A stretch of DNA of 64,000 nt from HXMU1420-13 sp965601825 (GTDB lineage Bacteria; Bacteroidota; Rhodothermia; Balneolales; Balneolaceae): the NCBI GenBank assembly GCA_965601825.1, contig OZ271839.1:2418001-2482000 (forward strand), read 5' to 3'. Position 1 is the first letter of the stretch, and every line of letters begins with the position of its first letter. The notes beneath the pieces were generated by a model. That model saw nothing but the letters and a program-made list of their open reading frames with translations, was not told the origin of the DNA and did not search any database. Made by a program: the position numbers and the translations under genes. Shown here piece by piece: positions 52,807 to 61,570 of this stretch.

Positions 52807-53658
52807 ATGAATACAAAGCTTTCCATATTTGTGATAATTACATTCATGTTTCTGTCATGTACCAGGAAAGCTGAATTCTCAGAACCTGTTTTAGCAAAAG
52901 TTGGATCATCCTATTTAACAAAAGCTGAAGCTAGAGCAAACATCCCGACTAATTTCTTTGAACTTGATAGCGTAGCTGCGTTTGAACGCTATACAGAAGA
53001 TTGGATTGAACAACAGATTCTTTTACAGGAAGCATACAGATTAAGAGTTCATCGTCAAGATGATGTGATTAATCGGTTGGATAAGATTAGAAGTGATTTT
53101 ATCGCTAAAGCAGCCCAGGAATATATTATTGCTGAAATTGGTAATGACTTAACCGTTTCAGATGAAGAGGCTCGTTCATATTATCAGGAAAACAAAGATA
53201 GCTTTGTTCTAGAAGAGAGATATGTACGATATCGACATTTAAGGGCAAGAACACTGCAAGATGCGCGGGATGCAAGACAAGATCTTCTTAGAGGCATTAC
53301 ATGGGAGACAGTAACCGATAATTTCGCAACCAATCCGGAATTGGCTATCAGAGAATCTGAACGATTTTGGCCGGAATCAATTGCCGGTGATGATATTCGA
53401 GTACTAAATCGATATTTACAAGTAATTGGTCTTTCGGAAATATCCGTAATTGAACGCGTGGGTGAAGAATACCATTTTGTTCAATTGTTGGAAGAACGCG
53501 CAGAAGGTGATCACCCGGATCTTGAATGGTTAATCGACCAAATTAAAGACTGGTTAATCCTTGAAAAAAAGCGTATCGCCTTTAATACCTATGTAAAGAA
53601 TCTTTATCTTCAGGCCCAAGCGAATAATGAAATAGAGACTTTCGACGTTCTGGACTAG
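52807..53658 (+). CDS. SurA/PrsA-like chaperone lipoprotein lacking clear parvulin catalytic residues
   Basis: A 283-residue lipoprotein with lipobox FLSC (C18). Residues ~28-130 resemble the SurA/trigger-factor-like chaperone core (LAKVGSSYLTKAEARANI, DWIEQQILLQEAYRL), followed by a degenerate parvulin-like part (RYRHLRA, VGEEYHFVQLLE) without the GGDLG-type block. It starts immediately after the stop of the previous gene. It is probably a helper or holdase in the same envelope pathway. Confidence 0.75.
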   Translation: MNTKLSIFVIITFMFLSCTRKAEFSEPVLAKVGSSYLTKAEARANIPTNFFELDSVAAFERYTEDWIEQQILLQEAYRLRVHRQDDVINRLDKIRSDFIAKAAQEYIIAEIGNDLTVSDEEARSYYQENKDSFVLEERYVRYRHLRARTLQDARDARQDLLRGITWETVTDNFATNPELAIRESERFWPESIAGDDIRVLNRYLQVIGLSEISVIERVGEEYHFVQLLEERAEGDHPDLEWLIDQIKDWLILEKKRIAFNTYVKNLYLQAQANNEIETFDVLD

Positions 53659-53687
53659 CAATCAGCATTTATCATATAAATATCTAA

Positions 53688-55037
53688 ATGAAAAAAACCT
53701 TATTAGCTTTTTTGATCGCCTTTAATTTTGGCCTTATCTCAAATACGTTTGCACAACAGCCCACCGATCAAATTGTAGCTTTAGTAAATAACAGTGTTAT
53801 TCTAAAATCGGATATAGATGCCGATGTAACAGCTTATATGCGGCAGGCTCAAAGTATGGGGCAACCGGTTACATTTAATGAGCAGTTATGGTACGATTTC
53901 TTAAATGCTTCTATCGAGAATATGCTTCTTGTTGAGAAAGCTCGAATTGATTCTGTGGTTGTTCCTGATGATCGTGTAAATAGACAAATGGATCAACGTG
54001 TTTCGCAATTGATACGTCAGGCAGGTAGTGAGCAAGCTCTTGAAAGAGCTTTTGGTAAATCCATTATTCAATTAAAAGAAGAATTCAGAGAAGATTTTAG
54101 AGAACAAATTCTTACTGAAACGGTTCGAATGAATAAGTTTGCTACTATTGAAATAACCCGACCAGAAGTGCAAGAGTTTTTTGATTCTATTCCGACGGAT
54201 TCTCTACCTACCATCCCAGAACAGGTTTCATTATCTCAAATTGTGATAGTCCCTCCTCCATTAGCGGATGCTAAAACAGCTGTTTTCGAATTTGCTCAAT
54301 CATTGCGAGATTCTATCATCAATCATGGTAAGTCTCTTGAAGAACTCGCTCGAAGGCATGGAGAAGATAATTCAGCACCTAGAGGTGGTTTATTGCCAAT
54401 GATGGGATTAAACGAGCTTGTAAGTGAATATTCCGCAGCTGCAGCAGCTCTACAACCAGGACAAATCTCTGAAGTTGTTGAGACTCAGTTTGGCTTTCAC
54501 ATTATTGAGTTGATACGTCGAGTTGGTGATCAAATTGAAACTAGACACATTCTACTTTCTGTAGATACAAACGAATTAGATGATGAATTTGCCAGAAATC
54601 GATTAGTTGAAATCAAGGATTCTGTAATGACTAATGATGACATTGATTTTACCTTAATGGCAAAATGGCGAAGTGAAGATCCTGTTACAAAAGTATCCGG
54701 CGGAAAAATATTAGATCCACAAACCGGTGAGCGTCTAATTCCATTGAACCGACTAGACCCTGCATTATACCGAATTGTTTTATTAATGGATGAAGAAGGC
54801 AGTATTTCTGATCCTAGGCCTTTTAACCTAATAACCGGTGGGAAAGCATATCGCATTGTAAAACTCGATCAACAAATTCCTGAACATGTAGCTAATATGG
54901 ACCAGGATTATGAACGATTGAAAAATATTGCACTTCAAAGAAAGCAAATGCAAGTTTATGCTGAATGGATGCAGGAATTAAGAGATGAAGTTTACATTGA
55001 GTATCGGATTCCTATGCCTAATTCGGAGGCTAATTGA
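53688..55037 (+). CDS. SurA-like periplasmic peptidyl-prolyl isomerase
   Basis: A 449-residue protein with a cleavable signal (NTFAQQ), a SurA N-terminal chaperone domain (VALVNNSVILKSDIDADV, ENMLLVEKARIDSVVVPDD) and two parvulin domains (~180-275: SLSQIVIVP, APRGGLLPMMGLNEL, FGFHIIELI; ~285-385: ETRHILLS). It carries outer-membrane barrel proteins across the periplasm. The stop overlaps the moxR start (TGATG-like). Confidence 0.92.
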   Translation: MKKTLLAFLIAFNFGLISNTFAQQPTDQIVALVNNSVILKSDIDADVTAYMRQAQSMGQPVTFNEQLWYDFLNASIENMLLVEKARIDSVVVPDDRVNRQMDQRVSQLIRQAGSEQALERAFGKSIIQLKEEFREDFREQILTETVRMNKFATIEITRPEVQEFFDSIPTDSLPTIPEQVSLSQIVIVPPPLADAKTAVFEFAQSLRDSIINHGKSLEELARRHGEDNSAPRGGLLPMMGLNELVSEYSAAAAALQPGQISEVVETQFGFHIIELIRRVGDQIETRHILLSVDTNELDDEFARNRLVEIKDSVMTNDDIDFTLMAKWRSEDPVTKVSGGKILDPQTGERLIPLNRLDPALYRIVLLMDEEGSISDPRPFNLITGGKAYRIVKLDQQIPEHVANMDQDYERLKNIALQRKQMQVYAEWMQELRDEVYIEYRIPMPNSEAN

Positions 55038-56032
55038 TGAGTACAGAAATCAAAGATCCTGTTCAATTAGCTGATGAATTCAAGGTCGCCTTCGACCAAA
55101 TAAAAAAGGAAATCCATCGCGCTGTAATTGGGCAGGAAGATATTATCGACCTTCTACTTATTAGTCTTTTTTCTAGAGGTCATTGTGTTTTAGTGGGTGT
55201 TCCCGGATTAGCTAAAACATTACTCATCAGAACATTAGCAGATTCACTAAACCTTACATTTAACCGTATTCAGTTTACGCCGGATTTGATGCCCGGTGAT
55301 ATTACTGGAACTGAAGTGATTGAAGAAAACATAGATAAGGGCACGAAAGAGTTTAAATTCATTAAAGGGCCAATTTTTGCAAATATTGTACTGGCTGATG
55401 AGATCAACAGAACACCTCCAAAAACACAAGCTGCTCTGTTGGAAGGAATGCAGGAATATCATGTTACTGCCTCCGGGACTTCTTATGATTTAGATACTCC
55501 TTTCTTTGTTCTGGCAACACAAAACCCTATTGAACAAGAAGGTACCTACCCTCTTCCAGAAGCACAGCTCGATCGATTTATGTTTAATATTTGGGTTGAT
55601 TACCCAACGTTTGAGGAAGAGAAAGAAATAGTCAGCCAAACTACTTCAGGGAAAGATGCTGTAATTGAATCCACTTTAGATAAAGAAAAGATTAAAGAAT
55701 TACAGTCATTGGTACGTGAGGTACCGGTTCCGGATAGTGTTCTCGAATATGCTGTTAGACTAGTTGGAATGACTCGTCCAACATCTGATCTCGCACCGGA
55801 TTATATCAAAAAGTATATGAGTTGGGGCGCAGGTCCGCGTGCCAGTCAATATTTAATCCTTGGAGGAAAAGCTCGAGCATTATCTCAAGGTAGGTATAAT
55901 GTAATTGAAGATGATATCAAGGCTTTAGCCATACCCGTTTTACGACATCGTATCGTAAACAATTATGCGGCTGAAGCAGAAGGTTTTACAACCATCAAAT
56001 TGATCGAAAAGCTAATTGAAGACCTTCAATAA
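55037..56032 (+). CDS. MoxR-family AAA+ ATPase
   Basis: About 331 residues. Walker A GVPGLAKT, Walker B VLADEINRTPPKTQAALLEGMQE and sensor ATQNPIEQEGTYPLPEAQLDRF are MoxR signatures. The ATG at 55037 is preferred because GGAGG lies seven nt upstream; an in-frame TTG is three bases earlier. MoxR ATPases act as chaperones with von Willebrand-domain partners, one of which follows directly. There is no DUF58 gene between them, as is usual in such loci. Confidence 0.94.
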   Translation: MSTEIKDPVQLADEFKVAFDQIKKEIHRAVIGQEDIIDLLLISLFSRGHCVLVGVPGLAKTLLIRTLADSLNLTFNRIQFTPDLMPGDITGTEVIEENIDKGTKEFKFIKGPIFANIVLADEINRTPPKTQAALLEGMQEYHVTASGTSYDLDTPFFVLATQNPIEQEGTYPLPEAQLDRFMFNIWVDYPTFEEEKEIVSQTTSGKDAVIESTLDKEKIKELQSLVREVPVPDSVLEYAVRLVGMTRPTSDLAPDYIKKYMSWGAGPRASQYLILGGKARALSQGRYNVIEDDIKALAIPVLRHRIVNNYAAEAEGFTTIKLIEKLIEDLQ

Positions 56033-56044
56033 TGAGTAGATAAT

Positions 56045-58147
56045 TTGGATTTTCAAGGCTTTCAAAGTGCATTATCTCCTTTTTTCGTAGTACTTCTTGT
56101 CCTTGCTTTAATAGTCCTTTCATTTTACTCCTACAGAAATCAGAAGAATCTATCTTCTACAGTCAAAATTGGGCTGTCTTCATTGAGGTTAATTTCTTTT
56201 TTGGTTCTCATCTTTCTGGCTTTAAATCCTTTTTTCTTTTCATCAACACAGGAAATACAACCACCTAAATTTTTATTCCTTTTTGATAATTCAGAGAGTG
56301 TAAGTATTTCGAAAGGTGAGTACTCAGGAATCAATGATATTAATACTCTGATTCAAGGTTTAGAGTTGGATAATCTAGAGAATGCTGAAATCGATTACTT
56401 TTCACTGGATGGGCAAACCAAACAAATTCAGAGCTTAGACTCTTTAACTTATCAGGCTTCAGAAAGTAATTTTATAAATGCCATTAATCAGATTCAGGAA
56501 TTAGAAGATGATTATACAGCAGCTGTTTTAATATCTGACGGTATTATCACTTTCGGCAGAAATCCAATTATCTCCGCATCAAATTTAAGTATTCCGATAT
56601 ATACGATTGGACTTGGGGATACATCAAGGGTGAGAGATATCACCATAAATAATATTGTTACCAACGAAACTGGATATACCAACACACGACATATTGTTGA
56701 TGTTGAAATATCTCAAAATGGATTTGAAAACACTTCGACATTAATCGGTCTTTATGATTCTGAAAATAGTCTTATTGTTGAAGAATCCATCGAATTCACA
56801 GCCTCGGAAAGTGTAACAAACAAAAGGTTTGAAATTGATTTATTGGATGAGGGTATTACCCCTTTTCGTTTCCAAGTACAACCATTAAATGGAGAATGGT
56901 CTACGGAGAATAACTCTAGAACTCTCACAGTTGATGTTCTTGATAGTAAAACCAGAATATTACATCTGGCAACAGAAGTACATCCTGATGTTAAATTTAT
57001 CAGGACGAATCTTGCAACCGATCCAAGTATTGAACTTCAAACATTAACATGGTTAGGCGATAATCGATTTGTTGAGCAAAATCAAATTGAATTTGATGAT
57101 TTAGATTTAATCATCTTGCATGGAAATCCCAATCAAATAATAAATCCAGAGTTATCACAATCAATTAATCGTACACCAACTCTTTATCTCGATCTTCCCG
57201 GATCACGCAGAAATATTTCTCAAAATGAATCTTTTGCTTTAACGCGCAGTCTTGGTTCTCAAACTTTTGAAATGAGTATTCTGCCCAATTCTTCCTCTGA
57301 AAGTCATCCAATCCTGGATTATGATGACATCAGTTATGGAAATTTAGCTCCTATCATTAGCTCAATCAGAACAAATATTATTTCTGCGGATGCTATTGCG
57401 TTATTAAATACCGGATTTCAGGGAATTGATACTCAAAATCCACTTCTTGCAATTACAGAACGTGGAGATTTACGACGTGCGCATGTTTCTGCCTGGGGTT
57501 GGTACCGTTTAAGTCAAAGTCCAAGTGAAGACGAAAGAAACTTTACTTCTCAATTATTTACTAATATTGTAAGCTGGGCTTCTAATAATCCTGATAATCG
57601 AAGACTTAAAATTAGCCCAACTAGATCTAGTTATAATACTTCTGAAAAAGTGACTATTAACGCCAGTTTAAATAACGAGAGTGGAGCCCCTGAGCCAGAC
57701 GCTACCATCGAAATTCACATTAAGTCTGACGATTCTGAAGAACGAATTTTCAATTTGGATAATCTTGGAGGTGGCAATTATTCGCTAACCTTGGATGCAT
57801 TAAATGCAGGTATATTTTCATTTACAGCCACTGCAAGAAAAGATAATCGTGTTATTGATGAGCAAAATGGAGAATTCATAATTCAAGACTCAAATAATGA
57901 GCTAATAAACATAATTCGGAATGATGAGCTCTTAAATGCATTGGCAAACGAAACTGGTGGCAGCTATTCCCCTTTTAATAATATTGATTCATTTTGGGAT
58001 AGCATTGATGAAGCCGGGCTACTTCAAAGTAACACTGTTACGGTTGAAAATTATCAGTTTCCAATACGTTCAGTATTTTGGTTTATAATGGTTCTGTTTT
58101 TACTTGGTACAGAGTGGGTTCTTAGAAAGTATTATTCGCTTCCCTAA
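56045..58147 (+). CDS. membrane protein with von Willebrand-like domain, MoxR partner
   Basis: 700 residues from a TTG at 56045. Two membrane helices (~10-30 and ~45-65), then a VWA-like domain whose MIDAS motif reads DNSES (81-85, fitting DxSxS) and later AVLISDGIITFG. The large periplasmic remainder has beta-rich segments (~200-300 and ~500-640), and the C-terminus has one membrane helix (~675-693) with a short basic tail (RKYYSLP). This layout resembles BatA-like and DUF4159/glutamine-amidotransferase-like VWA proteins. The role, probably with MoxR, is not known. It ends 1 nt before the convergent sixA-like gene. Confidence 0.7.
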   Translation: MDFQGFQSALSPFFVVLLVLALIVLSFYSYRNQKNLSSTVKIGLSSLRLISFLVLIFLALNPFFFSSTQEIQPPKFLFLFDNSESVSISKGEYSGINDINTLIQGLELDNLENAEIDYFSLDGQTKQIQSLDSLTYQASESNFINAINQIQELEDDYTAAVLISDGIITFGRNPIISASNLSIPIYTIGLGDTSRVRDITINNIVTNETGYTNTRHIVDVEISQNGFENTSTLIGLYDSENSLIVEESIEFTASESVTNKRFEIDLLDEGITPFRFQVQPLNGEWSTENNSRTLTVDVLDSKTRILHLATEVHPDVKFIRTNLATDPSIELQTLTWLGDNRFVEQNQIEFDDLDLIILHGNPNQIINPELSQSINRTPTLYLDLPGSRRNISQNESFALTRSLGSQTFEMSILPNSSSESHPILDYDDISYGNLAPIISSIRTNIISADAIALLNTGFQGIDTQNPLLAITERGDLRRAHVSAWGWYRLSQSPSEDERNFTSQLFTNIVSWASNNPDNRRLKISPTRSSYNTSEKVTINASLNNESGAPEPDATIEIHIKSDDSEERIFNLDNLGGGNYSLTLDALNAGIFSFTATARKDNRVIDEQNGEFIIQDSNNELINIIRNDELLNALANETGGSYSPFNNIDSFWDSIDEAGLLQSNTVTVENYQFPIRSVFWFIMVLFLLGTEWVLRKYYSLP

Positions 58148-58666
58148 TTAGAATGAGTAAGTTTCTAACTCCCCTGTTCCGTATTTAGAAGTCCGAACGA
58201 CAAATAAATCACCATATTCATCCTCTTCTAGCTGTTCTAATAACTCCTCTCCAAGCACCATGTTTATCAGCATAGGTGTTGTATTTGAGTGGCCTACAAT
58301 CAAAATAGAGCTACCTGAATTATCATCAATCAAATCTGTCAACCAACCTACGATATTACTAAAATCATATTCGATAATTTCAAGATCAAAGTACTCTGCT
58401 GTAGGTGTTGCTGTCATATTAGTTCTCTTGTAAGCTGTACTAAAAACCCCTGACAATTTGATATCTAATTCATTTAAACTATTAATTAGATTTTCAGACC
58501 TTTTGATACCTTCTTCGCTAATTGGAGGATTTCTTGTTCCATCCTCCGCTCTTTCTGCATGTCGAATAAAAACGATGGTAGTTGGTTCGTCGACTATTTC
58601 AGATTGAAAAGCGAATACTGAAATCCCTTGAAATAGGATTAGCAGAATTAAGAGCGACTTACGCAT
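58148..58666 (-). CDS. secreted histidine phosphatase (SixA-like)
   Basis: A 172-residue protein with a signal peptide (VFAFQS cleavage zone). The branch-1 histidine phosphatase motif is RHAE (catalytic His ~35), and the second His is in IVGHSNT. The block STAYKRTNMTATPTAEY is typical. E. coli SixA removes phosphate from a histidine phosphotransfer protein, but an exported member like this would have periplasmic or surface substrates. It starts 15 nt past the terminator of the gene upstream. Confidence 0.88.
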   Translation of the reverse strand: MRKSLLILLILFQGISVFAFQSEIVDEPTTIVFIRHAERAEDGTRNPPISEEGIKRSENLINSLNELDIKLSGVFSTAYKRTNMTATPTAEYFDLEIIEYDFSNIVGWLTDLIDDNSGSSILIVGHSNTTPMLINMVLGEELLEQLEEDEYGDLFVVRTSKYGTGELETYSF

Positions 58667-58675
58667 TTTCTGATC

Positions 58676-58706
58676 AATATAAAAAAAGCCGGCAATAACA
58701 CCGGCT
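58676..58706 (-). terminator. intrinsic terminator between the unknown envelope gene and sixA-like gene
   Basis: Minus strand: AGCCGG (58701-58706) pairs with CCGGCT (58687-58692), with loop TGTTATTG and seven T's after. It ends the transcript of 58715-59938. Only ~10 nt separate its end from the sixA-like ATG at 58666. Confidence 0.9.
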
Positions 58707-58714
58707 CCGAAAAA

Positions 58715-59938
58715 CTATCTGGTCGCTTTTGATCTAAGCATTACAAGTAGAAACCCTAGTAAACTAACAACCATGATTGTGACAATTGCTATGAGCATCG
58801 GGTGAATGGGCCTGGATGTATCTTCCCATTGGATAAGTGCAGCATCAATCATTTTTATCTGATCATTTGCAAGCAATTGGGCATTATCTGAGACATTGTT
58901 CCACTCATTTTTAAAGGTATTTCTCCAGAATTCAGCTAATTTTTGATATTCTGCAAATCCATTTGAAGTCAGAAATTCGTTTTTACTCACCGCTTCTCCA
59001 TTCTGAATAAATGCATCCAGTGCAGTAAAAAAACTCTCTGTGTTATCAAATGCAGCCAAATCAATATTTGAGAACTCTAAAAATTGATCTATAGACGCCC
59101 ACATTCTGTTAGAAGCCGACATTCTCCATTCACGAATCGAATTTTCAATATCTAAAGCAATTTCTGTCTTGTTTTGTCCGCCGTAAACAGTGACTAAATC
59201 ATCACCGACTTGGGTCCATGTCTTCTCAAAATGCTGTTGAAGTGCATACATACGAATGTAATCTTCAGTTTCTAATAACCGATTTTGATATTTAGTAAAT
59301 TCAATATTTTCATTTAATACTGAACTGATCCATTCGAGTGGGTTTTGTGAATTTGAAATCGAGTAATTGGTAATTGCACCTTCAGACAATTCATCAAAAG
59401 CAGTGTTTTGATGTGTTACAATAAATGAATCAATCATTTCGAAAATCAATCTATCTCTCTCTACCAATCTTTTTCTATATGAGGTAATCATTTCTGATAA
59501 CTGAGCCTCACTAGCCTGAGAAGCTAATATTTCATTCTTCAAAGAATCAGAAATAATATACAGTCTATCAATTTCAGATCTATAAGCAGTAACCTGATTA
59601 CTTAATTCAAAAACCTGTTCTCTTTGATGTTCTATCAACAACAAATGATGTTCATTCGTTATTAGGATGGTCTTTAAATCAGCTATTTCGCCTTCAAATG
59701 TTGCCGGAAATAGAGCTCTATCAATCAAGTTCGCTTTTGATTCATAAGTCTCAAATACTTCGTCTAACTCTTGCTCAATAACTGATAATTGTTTTGAAGT
59801 AATACTATTTTCGATCTGATGTTGAATATTCGCAATAGTAGCCTTGAAGTCTTCAATAGTTTGATAATCACTGACCTGTGCAAATGTTACCCCACTTGAA
59901 ATCACAAGTCCTAGAAATAGAATTAGTGTTCTTTTCAT
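58715..59938 (-). CDS. coiled-coil periplasmic protein with C-terminal membrane anchor, unknown function
   Basis: A 407-residue protein. Signal peptide (~1-21, ending TFAQ), mostly helical body with coiled-coil heptads (~25-170, e.g. EQELDEVFETYESKA, SEIDRLYIISDSLKNEI), then a C-terminal membrane helix (~380-400) with the tail RSKATR. It is followed by a strong terminator. Its start overlaps the stop of the lipoprotein gene upstream by 4 nt, with a strong GAGGAGG in front. I recognise no family. An envelope-spanning or anchoring role with its neighbour is plausible. Confidence 0.7.
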   Translation of the reverse strand: MKRTLILFLGLVISSGVTFAQVSDYQTIEDFKATIANIQHQIENSITSKQLSVIEQELDEVFETYESKANLIDRALFPATFEGEIADLKTILITNEHHLLLIEHQREQVFELSNQVTAYRSEIDRLYIISDSLKNEILASQASEAQLSEMITSYRKRLVERDRLIFEMIDSFIVTHQNTAFDELSEGAITNYSISNSQNPLEWISSVLNENIEFTKYQNRLLETEDYIRMYALQQHFEKTWTQVGDDLVTVYGGQNKTEIALDIENSIREWRMSASNRMWASIDQFLEFSNIDLAAFDNTESFFTALDAFIQNGEAVSKNEFLTSNGFAEYQKLAEFWRNTFKNEWNNVSDNAQLLANDQIKMIDAALIQWEDTSRPIHPMLIAIVTIMVVSLLGFLLVMLRSKATR

Positions 59939-60417
59939 GATTCTCCCTCCTCATTAATTGCTTTGATAACTCCTTTTTCAGTTAATAGATGTTGCCCTTC
60001 AGCATTTTCAGATATAAGCTCTACGTATGGTGAGCGCCAATTAAAAACTGGGTTTTTAATCCCATCCTCCGAAACTACTATTGCTTCAACAATTTTCAGC
60101 TTACCTCTCTTCGGTTCTAATACATATACATTTTTAAACTGATTAGCCGTCAGGAAATAATAACCATGGTGATTTCTTATGAGTCGAATTTCATCTATCG
60201 AATATTCCGATGAATCCGAAAATTCCTCCTGTTTAACAGTATTTATAGAAAATGAAATGCTGTTTCTATAATCCGTGATAATCCCTTCTTCATTTGGTTC
60301 TAAAACCGACTCTACATATTGGGCATAATTCACATCTTCAATTACAATGGCCTTATTACAAGCTGTGATACTGAATAGCCCTAAAACATAAAGCATAATA
60401 GCTTTTTGAGTTCTCAT
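59935..60417 (-). CDS. small lipoprotein of unknown function
   Basis: A 160-residue lipoprotein with lipobox SITAC (C20). The rest is beta-rich (HGYYFLTANQFKNVYVLEP, PYVELISENAEGQHLL) with no motif I recognise. A strong GAGGAGGAG precedes its ATG. A hairpin CTCAGT/ACTGAG at 60426-60452 sits against that site and may partly cover it. First gene of the pair with the coiled-coil protein. Confidence 0.65.
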   Translation of the reverse strand: MRTQKAIMLYVLGLFSITACNKAIVIEDVNYAQYVESVLEPNEEGIITDYRNSISFSINTVKQEEFSDSSEYSIDEIRLIRNHHGYYFLTANQFKNVYVLEPKRGKLKIVEAIVVSEDGIKNPVFNWRSPYVELISENAEGQHLLTEKGVIKAINEEGES

Positions 60418-60482
60418 GTCTCCTCCTCAGTATTGAATAGTTTTACACTGAGTAGAAGTTCTTACAGGGAATTTTGTTTCCG

Positions 60483-61025
60483 TTAGATGATAATTATTGA
60501 ATCAACCTGGGCTATTTTTTCTAATTCCTCTCTCCCATTTAAAAAGGCTAATTCCATGAGAAAAGAATAGCCAATTACTTCACCTCCCAAACGCTGCACT
60601 AATTTTGTAGCTGCTTTTGCAGAACCGCCGGTAGCTATTAAATCGTCATGGATTAACACTTTGGAACCTGAAGGAATCGCATCAGAATGAATTTCCAGGA
60701 TGTCGGTGCCATATTCCAACTGATATTCTTCTTCAATTGTTTTTGATGGTAATTTCCCGGGCTTGCGAACCGGAACAAATCCGGCATTTAAATTATGTGC
60801 GATATTGGTTCCGAATAAAAAACCTCGCGACTCAAGTCCTACTACAATATCAACTTCCTGTTCTAAATAGGGTTCTGTCAACAAAAAAGTAGTTAGTTGA
60901 AGTGCTTTCTTATCAGATAATAAGGTTGTTATATCTTTAAACTGAATACCAGGTTTTGGAAAGTCAGAAATGGTTCTGATGTTTTCTAACAGATATTCTT
61001 TAATACTTTCTTCTACTTTTTGCAT
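60483..61025 (-). CDS. apt: adenine phosphoribosyltransferase
   Basis: A 180-residue purine salvage enzyme forming AMP from adenine and PRPP. The PRPP-binding motif is VLIHDDLIATGGSAKAA, with the hallmark acidic pair and TGG. GLESRGFLFG and the FVPVRKPGKLP flexible-loop block are also typical. A near-perfect promoter (61051-61078) precedes it. It is divergent from tadA, with 62 nt between. Confidence 0.97.
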   Translation of the reverse strand: MQKVEESIKEYLLENIRTISDFPKPGIQFKDITTLLSDKKALQLTTFLLTEPYLEQEVDIVVGLESRGFLFGTNIAHNLNAGFVPVRKPGKLPSKTIEEEYQLEYGTDILEIHSDAIPSGSKVLIHDDLIATGGSAKAATKLVQRLGGEVIGYSFLMELAFLNGREELEKIAQVDSIIII

Positions 61026-61050
61026 AAACTTGAGCTTTAAAATTTCGCCT

Positions 61051-61078
61051 CAAAAGTATACAAAAAAGAACGCATCAA
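61051..61078 (-). promoter_or_regulatory. putative Bacteroidota-type promoter for apt
   Basis: Minus strand: TTG (61076-61078), 17 nt, TACTTTTG (61051-61058), an exact TAnnTTTG match. The predicted start is near 61044, about 19 nt before the apt ATG. Confidence 0.5.
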
Positions 61079-61087
61079 CCAATCGAA

Positions 61088-61570
61088 ATGAATACTTCAG
61101 AAGAACCCATTTGGCAAATACATCAACGATTTATGGCCAAAGCAATACAGCTAGCTGAGCAAGCATTTGAAGAAGGTGAAATACCGGTTGGAGCGATTGT
61201 AGTACATGAAAATCAGATTGTGGGAAAAGGCTATAATCAAGTAGAAAAACTCAATGATCCGACCGCACATGCAGAAATGTTAGCAATTTCAGCTGCATGC
61301 GATACACTTGATTCTAAATATCTAACTGATTGTACTATTTATGTTACTCTTGAGCCGTGTCCTATGTGTGCAGGAGCACTTGTTTGGTCGAAAATCGGTA
61401 GAGTTGTATTTGGAGCCAATGACCCAAAAGCAGGAGCTTGTGGTAGTTTGTTGAATGTATTACAAAACGATGGTTTAAATCATAAACCAGAAGTAATTCA
61501 AGGAATACTGGAACAAGACTCAGAGTTTTTACTGAAGTCTTTCTTCGCTTCTATAAGATTGAAATTCTAG
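61088..61570 (+). CDS. tadA: tRNA-specific adenosine deaminase
   Basis: A 160-residue cytidine-deaminase-fold enzyme that converts A34 of tRNA-Arg(ACG) to inosine. Zinc ligands are H61 (HAEM), C91 and C94 (PCPMC), and the catalytic Glu is E63. Its stop shares 4 nt with the stop of the convergent multidomain gene. Confidence 0.95.
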   Translation: MNTSEEPIWQIHQRFMAKAIQLAEQAFEEGEIPVGAIVVHENQIVGKGYNQVEKLNDPTAHAEMLAISAACDTLDSKYLTDCTIYVTLEPCPMCAGALVWSKIGRVVFGANDPKAGACGSLLNVLQNDGLNHKPEVIQGILEQDSEFLLKSFFASIRLKF

